Shown: in pieces, positions 1-9,407 of the stretch
Numbering within the stretch: the first letter of the stretch is position 1
Layout of the letters: every line of letters starts with the position of its first letter
Origin: Kwoniella bestiolae CBS 10118
Taxonomy: Eukaryota > Basidiomycota > Tremellomycetes > Tremellales > Cryptococcaceae
Direction of reading: 5' to 3'
Assembly (NCBI RefSeq): GCF_000512585.2
Contig: NC_089241.1
Span: forward strand, 4,110,001-4,174,000
DNA length: 64,000 nt
The notes under the pieces: model-generated
What the model saw: only the letters and a program-made list of their open reading frames with translations
What the model was told of the DNA's origin: nothing
The model's database searches: none
Made by a program: the position numbers and the translations under genes

Positions 1-47
1 TATCGGTTCTTCACCCAGGATCATCAACCTAGTCGATTGAACCCACG

Positions 48-889
48 ATGAGCGACTACGCCCACGTCCCGGGTGGTTCCTTGAAATTTAAAGGATCAAG
101 CGACAAGTGAGTTGTATATCCCTCGACTACATCCTACACACCAGGCCGAGGGGTGTAAGGTACAAGATTAGTTGGAGCTGACATCTCTGGGTTGTACAGG
201 AAGAAGAAGAAGAAGTCTCATTCGTCAAGTGATCGAGCGAAAGCGGAGAACGAAATAAAGCTGAAAGAGCAGGAACGAAAGGAGAGGGAGAGGGACGTAT
301 CTGATGAAGAAGGCGAAAGTTCGAATAGGAAGAGAAATGAAGGTGATAGCAAGATGACAGAGGCTGAGAGGAGGTTTTTGGAGACGCAACGGAAGAGGGT
401 GAGTGGGAGCTCGTTTCAACTGCTGGAAAAATCTTCCGTCCTTATCACTGCATCCAGCCGACTCGGTTCAGCTCGACTGTCAGACTCCGTGTTGGCGTTG
501 TCCTTCTTTGCATGCCACCTGACATTGTCTGATCAAATGCATCAACATCGAACGAGATAGCAAAGCTGATATATCCTGTTTTTCTATCTCAGCGAGACCA
601 GCGAGTCAAAGAAATGGCTAAGAAAACGCATAAAGATAGAGTATCAGAGCTGAACGCCAAATTAGACAGGCTGAGGTGCGTGACAATTTCACTCTATCAG
701 CTGGTATATATTCTCAGTAAGATTGAACGCAGAGCTAATAAATGACTTTTCGCACATAGTGAACACCACGATATGCCAAAGGTGAGTTCGATTTTCCTAT
801 TCAACTATTGTAGTTTCGAAAATCACTCGAGTTATAAGGATGATGGTGATAGCTGACCTCTTTCTGTTTTATAGATCGGTCCTGGATAA
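48..889 (+). CDS. FAM32A-like spliceosome-associated protein
   Basis: Five exons (48-106, 200-398, 593-675, 760-781, 875-889) give 125 residues. The protein starts MSDYAHVPGGSLKFKG, continues with a lysine run and a charged helix rich in K, E and R, and ends with the family signature EMAKKTHKDRVSELN...HHDMPK. In human spliceosomes FAM32A is a small nuclear factor acting at the exon-ligation stage, with its C-terminus near the active site; S. cerevisiae lacks it. Here the last residues are KIGPG, whereas human ends KVSWTK. All introns begin GTGNGT or GTGAGT and end in TAG or CAG. The final two exons are only 22 and 15 nt, so ORF callers would miss the conserved tail. The start is the first ATG after the window edge; the promoter lies outside. 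Family assignment is confident; the exact role is by homology. Confidence 0.85.
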
Positions 890-1569
890 CTCTCCAAAAC
901 CCCATCCTCGAATCGTTTTGCATTCTATCCCATATCTTATCTGTCCTTGTACATGTATGCATCCATCATCAACCAATAATTCAACGGTCTACTACCCCTT
1001 GCTCACGGGTGGGCTTGACGGTGACGTATCATCGACCGAACATGATATGAGTAACACTCACATCTCCTCGATTCTCGTTCTGACTTCTGACTTCTGACTG
1101 CTGAATTCTCACCTCTGCATCATGTCCTCGCCATTCGAGCGCCTCGTTATCGAGCGCCTATCATATCAAGACCAGAAATATCTCGCCTTCTCTCATCGTC
1201 TTGCTATCAAGTCAGTCGGCGAAACAAGAGTAAGATGGTCGTTGCTGCACCACTCTAGATCAAGAAATCATCAAAGTGAAGAGCATCGTTGCTTGTCTCC
1301 TTCAGTACGTATGTGACGCAGGTGCGGATCCATTACTAACATACTAAGATACTACCATACTAACATACTAACATACAACCGACCATGTTCACTTGCGTCT
1401 TCACACTTGATCATGATCGACCAAGAGTCTGAGCTGCGCATAACATCAAGTGCAGACACCTATCCAAACCATCAAAGGCTGTACGATATACTATGCATCT
1501 AAACCAGAACACAACTTCTAAAATCTATGTATATCAATCAATCCCCTTCCTATTTTCGCACTCCAACTC
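890..1569. other. Convergent intergenic region
   Basis: Shared 3' region of the FAM32A-like gene and TRR1. I see no convincing coding exon. It holds a short tandem repeat (see 1333-1376) and CT-rich stretches near 1560-1660 that run into the TRR1 end. Confidence 0.6.
1333..1376 (+). repeat. Short tandem repeat built on ACTAACAT
   Basis: Roughly four to five imperfect copies of a 9-11 nt unit (ACTAACATA with G/C variants) lie between the convergent genes. Three copies contain the exact heptamer TACTAAC or a single-base variant of it. Confidence 0.8.
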
Positions 1570-3286
1570 CTACTCCTTATCAGCCCCCATATACCCCTCC
1601 GAAGGCACATGCACATCCTCCGTCCTAATCTCCTCATCCTCAGCCTCCTCCTCCGAGATCAATCGTTCAGCCTCAAGCGCAGCCATACAACCCGATCCGG
1701 CAGAGGTGATAGCTTGTCTGTACTTCTTATCTTGCACATCACCAGCGGCGAACACTCCTTTCACGGAAGTTTGAGCAGTCCCGGGGACAGTCTTGATGTA
1801 CCCGTCTACATCGGTTTCGAGCTGGCTCTTGACCAGTGAAGTGGCTGGTTCGTGGCCTATAGCGTAGAACAAACCGTTCACCTTTAGGTCCTTCTCTTCG
1901 CCTGTTTTGACGTCTTTGATGGCTAGGGATTGGAGGAGGTCGCCATCTCCTTTGCATTCTGTTGCTACGGTCTATCAGGAATACGAATGATCAGCCATTT
2001 GTACCACTGTAATATGTGCTCGAAGAACAAGGGAAAGATCATGAATAAGAGAATCACTCACGTTCCAGAGAACAGTGACCTTGGGGTGAGAGGTCAATCG
2101 CTTGGCCATGATCTTGGAAGCTCGGAGCTCATCTCTTCGCACAAGGACGTAAACGTGAGAACCGTATTTAGTAAGATCTGCGAATGCACAAATTAGTAAA
2201 TAGGTTCACAATCTTAGCAACAGACAGCTCGCTCACAGGTAGCTTCCTCAGCAGCGGAATCACCACCACCAATAACAGCCAAAGGCTTGTTTCTGAAGAT
2301 GGGGACAGCACCATCACATACGGCACAAGCGGAGATACCCGATTGCCAGTAGGTCTCTTCTCCGGGGAGGAAGAGTCGCTTGGCGGAAGCACCGGTGGCG
2401 ATGATGAGGCTGATTACAACAGATGAATCAGCTTCGTCCGCAGATCATGAACAAAATCGATCGATCATAAATGGGTGTATTTGAGACCACGATACTGGTT
2501 GGGGAGACAAACTCACGTATCAGCAGTCATGAAATCAGCTTCCTCCTCTTCACCTTCCGTCCAGTACTTGAAGGGTCTGACAGTGAGGTCGACTCGGGCG
2601 ATAGTCTCGGTGATGATCTTGGTACCGAATCGCTCGCTTTTAGTGTCAAAGCAGACAACAAAGTCAGCGGGACAACGGTGGAACTAGATTGAGATCGCTG
2701 ATAGTATAGCTCAAGCGGAATGAGACTTGACCCACCTCTGAGCTCTGAACTTGTCCATCATCTCTGTACCAGTGACACCATCTGGGAAACCCGGGAAGTT
2801 TTCGACCTGTCAACACAATCCATACAATTAGCTCTCAACCCCTTTATTAGGATGAAAAGTGACTCACCTCGGTGGTAGTAGTAAGTTGTCCACCAGGAGC
2901 GAATCTACCATCCCCAACCCAAAATTAGTATCCCATTCTATCCTAGAATGTACACATGATGAAGGGGTACGATCCGATAACGCGGATTCGCACTCCGATG
3001 TAACGCAATGCATAGCGGTACTCACCCATTAGCAAGCATACCCTATCATACCACCAATACCAACCAAGTCAGTCTCCCTCTCTCTCTAGTTGGAGAAAAG
3101 ATAGGATGGACTCACCTCGTACAAGACAGGCTCAAGGTTAGCCCTAGCCAAATAGATAGCAGCGGTGTGTCCGGCAGGTCCAGACCCAATGATAACTACT
3201 TGAGAATGTTGTTTCTTGCTCTTCTCGCCCTTGGTTTTGGGGTCAATTACGTGAATCTGAGCATCGCCGTTAGGTATAGGTGCCAT
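1570..3286 (-). CDS. TRR1: Thioredoxin reductase (NADPH, low-Mr type)
   Basis: Eight exons on the minus strand (3286-3116, 3042-3026, 2904-2868, 2806-2736, 2636-2517, 2409-2237, 2177-2062, 1971-1570) give 368 residues. The flavoenzyme passes electrons from NADPH to thioredoxin. Visible are the FAD-binding GSGPAGHTAAIY loop near residue 33, GGQLTTTTEVENFPGFP, the redox pair CAVC followed by DG, the NADPH site GGGDSAAEEA, and the C-terminal FAD motif GVFAAGDV. Length and motifs match the fungal/bacterial small TrxR family (yeast Trr1 about 319 aa) with extra N- and C-terminal residues. Exon 2 is a 17-nt microexon encoding GMLAN. The ATG at 3286 is the first in-frame AUG, but the frame stays open for 120 codons upstream and reads like a mitochondrial presequence (see findings). 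Confidence 0.95.
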
Positions 3287-4265
3287 CTTGTCTTCTTTGT
3301 TGGTATTGGGTAATGGGATAGATGAGATGCCTCTGATCTGATGTTTGGGTGGAGGGGGTGGTGGTGGAGTCGAGTGGATCTGTCTATAAGACGATACTCT
3401 GAGTGGTCTAGATAATCTATGAGAACGAATTCGCAATAAGGTGGATGAGGTTATTCGTAGAATTTTGAATGATCTGCTTGTGGAGAAAGGGAGAGATAGA
3501 TGTTGATGAGATAAAAGAATAAATGGAATTACAAAGAAAGATGATTCTCGCTCATTCACCCAATCATCAATCACCGTGCAACCGGAAATCAAATACCGAG
3601 TAAAATGACTCTCATGACTCGCCACCTGATTAATAAGCAAATACACTCAAAATCCTAATAAACCATTACAAACATAAGATACTTGACACGGCTCAATTAC
3701 ACTTTTCAATGGTGATACTCGTAGAGTGCCGTCGCCTACGCTCGGCAAAATTCGGCCGACCCTGCGAGATAAGCAATTATTTGTGTACTACGAGTAAGTC
3801 GGTGATGCGGGCGGAGTCCGCTCTGTTTGTCTGCTCAACCGAGTTGACTTGGGTGTTCCTTCATTCAAAGCAAAGCTTCGTCTGTATTTATAATGGTTAC
3901 GAGGCCTTGGAGTCTGTGAACTTAGCCCTGTCATGACCAGTCACTTGGGCGGCATCGCTGCGCGCAGGTCGACACTCTTTATACCCAAGCTTGGGGCATT
4001 AGATACAAATTTTGCACAAGAGATTTTGTGTCAAGCATGCCTTATCGATGTGAACCGATTGAGCTGGCGACAAAGGATATGAAGCAATTTGATGAGATGA
4101 CAGATAAACGAAACAAGTGCTTAACAAAATCTTCGTAGATGTCAATATATAACATGTACTTGAAAGTGTGTGACGGAACAGTTGAATCACTAAAATGCAT
4201 GATAGGAGAGTATGCCCCCTTTTGATATATAACAACCATCATCATGTACCACCTCCCCGCTACAC
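3287..4265. other. TRR1 upstream region and U2AF 3' flank
   Basis: The part next to TRR1 (3287-3646) is an open reading frame in phase with TRR1 but without an AUG. The remainder, 3650-4265, has no exon I can support; it should hold the TRR1 promoter and the 3' end of the U2AF transcript. Confidence 0.6.
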
Positions 4266-6806
4266 CTACAATATCCCAGCCATGATATCCTTGACAGCAT
4301 CCGCAGCAGCAGCGTCCAAATCTTGTTCAGCAGGTGGTGGAGGGGGAGGAGGGGGAGAGTCGGATTCAGCAGGTGCGGATGGTTCTTCGCCTTCAGGAGG
4401 GGGAGGGGGAGGAGGAGCGGGGCCAAGGAATTCTTCCTGTTATAGTGCATAGTGCGAGAGTGAAGTTAGCGGATCATTGCGACATACAACCATAGTGGAG
4501 GAATAGGAGTTATTGAGAACAAGAAAAAATGAAACCAAGAGGGACAAGAGCAAAGTTCCCTGTAGTTGCAGTACGCAGTTGCAATACATTGACAAAAGAA
4601 GACTAAACCCACCTCAGGCACATTCGCCACCAAAATCGTCCTTCCCCCAAACTGTCTCCCCCCAATAGCCTTCATAGCCCTACTCGTATCATCCACATTC
4701 CTATACATGACGTACACCCTCCCCACACCATTCTCTTCATCGATCTTCCTGTTCTTCTCAGCAGACACAGCGGCAGAATCCCCAGGCGCCCATTTCTTGT
4801 TCTTCGGTGTAGGGCGGGGGATCCGGACACCCTCAACTTCACCGTATTTCGAACATTCGTCGTTGATGTCTTCGAGGATCTCTTGGTAGTCTTCGTCAGA
4901 GTATAGTTCCTCTGGTGTGACCATGTTGAGAAGTAACATGACGCGAGTTGGGGGAGCGTCGGAATGTGAGGATTGGAGGATGTTGGGGACTATGCGAATT
5001 ACATGATATCAGCTTGGTTCTTCACGTTGATGAAGCTGATGACTTCACAACAGGTCATACGTAGAGGAAGCAGAAGAGTAATGGGAGAGCCAGCTTACCA
5101 GCTTGTTGCAAGAACGCCGCCGACCCAGGAAGAGCATGATGACTATTCTGATTCCTACCCACCGCCGCTCTCTGCACTACCAACGTCCTATCACCCAACG
5201 CAAACTGGTGTAATCCCTGGATAGCCATGTCGGTAACATTCGGATCGACGTATTCGCAGAACGCGAATCCCTTGGATACATTTCCAGTCTCTTTCACCAA
5301 ATTGAAAGTCTTGAGTTCACCGAAAGCTTTGAGAAGCTCTATGACCTGTTCATCATTGAGGTATGTAGGCAATCCACCGATGAAAAGCTTGTTGGGCGAA
5401 TCAACCATTGATCCTCCGGGTACACCAAAGGTGGAAGCTAAGGGGTCCACACCGGAGTAATCCTTGGGTCGTCGGACTCGGAGAGGTTGACCTTCGTACA
5501 TCACGCCGTCGAATTGGATAGCGGATGTAGCTTCTTCTGGTGTTCTGAACTGAGTCATGCGAAAAGGTGCAGAGTTAGCTTGTGAATTGCACACAATGCA
5601 CATGTGATGAATGCTGGATTTCAGGATAAGACAGGTGAGGGGCAGGAGTTGTTTGCTCACCTCGACAAAAGCAAAATTCTTTTCATTGTTGATCTGACAA
5701 GTAGCCACCGGTTCACCGGGCATATCCACCGCGAGATTATGTTCGTGCATCAATTTATTGAAGAAATCTTGGATCTGCTGTTCGTTCATCCTGTCGTTTA
5801 TACCTCCGACGTATATCCTCTTGGTCTGTCGTTGAGGGTTGGCAGGTGGGAAAGAGCCCGCCATAAGTTGGTTCGGGACTCCCAGAGAGGCTGGTGGAGG
5901 TACTCGACCTGGACCGTAGGTGAACATACCTAGCATCGGATAAGTCAGCTTCTGCTTCTCCAAATATTTCACTGTCGTACGCATCGTATGAGATGTGATT
6001 AGGGGAGAGAAATAGACATACCAGTCATCTTAGCTTCCATAGCGCCCACACCCTCAAACTGAGCAGGTCTAATATCCCAATGTGAATTCCTTACTTGTCT
6101 TTCCTCCAAAGGAACCGTACCAGGGGGTGTAGGGGATCTACCGAAATCACCACCTCTTCTCCTCCTTCTCTCCCTACTTCTGGATCTGGACCCTCCACGC
6201 GATGCACGCCAATCATCCTCCTCTCCCCTCCTCCTTCTTGGCGGACTATTATACCCCCTCATAGGCTGAGCGTATGGATCTTCATGCCTCGGTCTTCTAT
6301 CTCTGTGTCCACTCCCCCCTCCAGACATGGGTTCAGCAGCTAGATCAAATTCATCTTCCTCCCTTCTTCTCCTCCTTGGTCTTTCCCTTTCTCTTTCTCT
6401 ATCTCCTCGGTCGTACCTATCTCGATCTCTCTCGGAAGGTCGATATCTGTCATCCCTATCTCCTCTATCTCGGTCCCTGTCTTCTCGGTCCCTATCACGA
6501 TGTCTCCTTTCTCTCTCTCTTTCTCGGTCGTGGTCTCTATCCCTGTCTCTATCTCGATGACTTCGATGGCTTCGGTCTATGCAATAACGTGCTATCAGCA
6601 CAGCTCCTACATGCAGTCTTTCGAGAGGATGTAGTGATCCGACTCATGAGATAGTTGGAAGTAGCCACTCACGCTCATCATCCCTTTCCCTCGTTTTGGC
6701 ATAAGAAGAAGCAGCCTCTTCCAAGGCGTCTATATCCGATCATACAGAAGATTGTCAGCTCGTTCTTTCCCCCGGTAATGATTAGCTCACCGTATCCTGC
6801 GTCCAT
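4266..6806 (-). CDS. U2AF large subunit (U2AF65)
   Basis: Seven exons (6806-6791, 6729-6673, 6576-6022, 5929-5661, 5549-5099, 4989-4613, 4436-4266) give 631 residues. U2AF65 binds the polypyrimidine tract and recruits U2 snRNP to the branch site. In order: an RD/RE/RS-rich region (about 24-190); a U2AF35-binding segment with a tryptophan (HWDIRPAQFEGV, near 190-200); RRM1 (about 245-330; IYVGG and KNFAFVEF); RRM2 (about 350-430; LFIGGL and KGFAFCEY); and a UHM (about 463-570) that keeps the Arg-X-Phe signature as GGRQFGG. After the UHM there is an unusual 56-residue tail of proline runs and acidic patches ending DAVKDIMAGIL. Human U2AF65 stops shortly after its UHM. The first exon encodes only MDAGY. 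The short-intron transcriptome seen here is this factor's substrate. Confidence 0.93.
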
Positions 6807-7215
6807 GATTATAATCTGACGCTTTTAGGTGTGTTGTACTGTAGTTTTGACTGTTGTCAATGAGTACAATGCGAATGACAATGAACTAACTGTTCACGAA
6901 TTATTGAACAAACATGCATTCAACCTTTGACTGGTGTTACTTCGATCGGGCATTTCCGGGAAAACATACGTGTGGCGATTGAGCTAGTAGAGGTTGCAGA
7001 TGTGGAGACCCCTCATTCAGACTGGCATCTACGAGTAGGTCCAAGTATCTGACTAGACCTTGCCCCCATCTCTCATATCTTTAGTTAATTCTTAGCATCA
7101 TCTACATCCACAATCCTATAATAGCACTGATTCACAAGAGTAACACGGTCCGAAGTGCATATACCGAACCTACGTCCAAGTCAGTCTCTGTAGTCGCACA
7201 TCTCAACAGGGCACA
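6807..7215. promoter_or_regulatory. Divergent promoter U2AF / TFB3
   Basis: 409 nt between two divergent start codons. I see no coding exon and no clear TATA element; both transcripts presumably start inside it. Confidence 0.6.
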
Positions 7216-8934
7216 ATGTCATCCCGTCTCCCCATGCGAAAACCCCCTCCCTCGTCTTCCTCATCCTCATCTCGTAAACCCCAGATACCTCGTAAAGGGC
7301 AGAGGGTAGGGACGAACGCAAAGGGGACTGAGGATGGCTATCTGTATGTGGCGGGGGTGAGGGATCCTAGTAAGCGTGTCACGGAATTTAGGGTGAGTGG
7401 TTTGTCAGCGAGATTGGAGAGGATACGCTCGCCATATCATCCACTCTGCGGGGTAGGACTATACCTTGCTTAGGGTGCGGGGACAATACAATAGGGGATC
7501 GAGGAGTGATAGCTCCCTGGGAGTAACTCAATGCTGATATGTGATGGGTTGATAGACAGAACAAGATGTCTGTCCGATATGTCATACAGATAGACAATTC
7601 AATCAGAATTTGAGATTACTGGTATCGCCATGCTATCATAAGATGTGAGCTACCCTTTTAGCTCTGTTCACCCTCTGTTGAAGCTGCTGTATATGCATTA
7701 TAGCTGCTCTGTTCCTGCATGTGAGCTGACTCTCAATCGCGACTAGGTGCGAATCATGTATAGACCGACTGTTCACCCTTGGTCCAGAGCCGTGTCCCCA
7801 GTGCGGAAGGATATTGCGAAAGGTCAATTTCGCTCATCAGACGTTTGAGGATTTGAAAGTTGAGAAAGAAGTTGCGGTGAGGAGGAGGATGGCTCAGGTG
7901 TGAGTGTAACCATACTACTGGGCATATGTCTATCGATGAATAAGGCGCTCATTGTTTCATGTTTGTAATCAGATTCAACAAGCGCAGAGAGGATTTCGGG
8001 AGTGATAAGGAGTATGATAACTATCTAGAAGAGGTGGAAGATCTGAGTAAGTCTTGTCTCCTTCTCCTGTCACTTGTTCCCCCTATCTTCATGTCAAGAG
8101 TTGTGCAGAGCATAGCTTATCACTTCAAACGCAGCGTTCAACCTACTCAACGACATCGACGTCGAAAAGACCGAATCGCGCATAAGCGAATTTGAGAAAT
8201 CGAATAAATCGTTGATAGCTGCCAATCAAGAGAAGACAGCTCTGGAAGCTATGTCTCAAGCTGAGCGGGAGGAGGTAGAGAGGAGAGCGAGGGAAGAGAG
8301 GATGAGGATGGTCGAAGAGGCTGAGAGGGTAGAGAGGGAGGAGGAAGCGAGGGTGAAGAAGGAGGTTACGGAGGCTTTGGTATGTCTCGTTTTCATACTC
8401 GCCGGATTCTGCTTTTCTCTGCAAAATACAGGTATCCCCACTGGAACGAGCTCTATCGAGTGTAACTCAGTAGACTAGTATTAGTACTGGATATTTGAGA
8501 CTACGATTACCATATAGACGGTCTGCTAACATACTCCTGGGAATGCGCAGGCACGAGGCGAGACCAAACGAGCCCGCGAACTCGAGATCCAATCCCGTAC
8601 AGCCAAACAACTCCGCCAAGAAGCATTATTCAAATTCATACCTCCCTCTCTTCTACTCCAGAAGAACGATGAAGATGAAGTCCAGCATTTATCCCCCTTA
8701 TCGCCAAATTACAATGGACCGTTCGTACCTATACCTTACTCTAATCCTGATACCGCCTCATACAGCCAATGGTACGATATCAAGGTGGACGGGGAGTATG
8801 TGGATGGAAGATCGGGTGTGCATTTCGTAAAGACTGATGAGAGGGTTAGAGGAGGTGGGTGGGATTTGGGACTGTTCTGGGAGATGGAGATTAGGGGGGC
8901 TGTTGAGGCGGTTGGGGTTGAGCCGCTGGTGTGA
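7216..8934 (+). CDS. TFB3: TFIIH/CAK assembly factor TFB3 (MAT1)
   Basis: Six exons (7216-7392, 7556-7644, 7747-7899, 7973-8046, 8135-8379, 8551-8934) give 373 residues. MAT1/Tfb3 joins CDK7 and cyclin H to core TFIIH, linking transcription initiation and repair. A C3HC4 RING is assembled across exons 2-3: DVCPICHTDRQ, the CYHKM knuckle, CESCID and CPQCGRIL, at about residues 62-115. Then come the MAT1 signature VNFAHQTFEDLKVEKEV, FNKRREDF...YDNYLEEVEDL, and a long charged coiled coil (about 180-260). The C-terminal region (WYDIKVDGEYVDG) is where MAT1 contacts the kinase. An N-terminal serine/proline run of about 55 residues precedes the RING, longer than in human MAT1. Splitting the RING over two exons explains why no single ORF shows it. 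Confidence 0.92.
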
Positions 8935-9407
8935 AGTCGCTTGAATCATTCTAACTGAACAGAAGAAGATATCTGCATGAGGTATTGTTGCTAGCTGATC
9001 TGTACTGATCTGTTGTATTCTTCTGTCTAACATTGTTATTGTCTTTGCATGTTTGTCTGCATTGGTATGAGAGTCATGCATATCATATACACACTGTATT
9101 GTCCATCTCGTATGATGGTTATTGTACTATGGTACTGGTTTGCCACCCAATCGCGTGTTTTTTGTGTGTTCGCATGGACGCGTTTGTGTGTTTTTGAATA
9201 GCAAGAGAAAGGAAAGAGGAAAAGGAACGTCATGGTCCATCAGTCATCCTATCACCATCTTCTTGTATCTCTTCATATCACTCCACCGTTGTCTGTGATC
9301 TAGTCTAGTCTAGCATCATGAATGTCAACATATAGAACAAAGTGACCTGGACCTTCTACCACTCCCTCATCAATCCCACCCCATTCCACTCATCGGTCGT
9401 TCCCACC
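8935..9407. other. Intergenic region after TFB3
   Basis: TFB3 3' flank and promoter of the next gene. No exon is supported. A strong Kozak-like context (CCCACCATG) marks the next start at 9408, and it is the first ATG in that frame. Confidence 0.6.

Noticed and set aside
1333..1376. TACTAAC repeat as a functional branch point of an intron
   Set aside because: No donor/acceptor pair around it joins coding sequence; listed only as a repeat.
6095..6560. Ser/Leu-rich plus-strand ORFs
   Set aside because: They are antisense shadows of the RD/RS-rich region of U2AF65.
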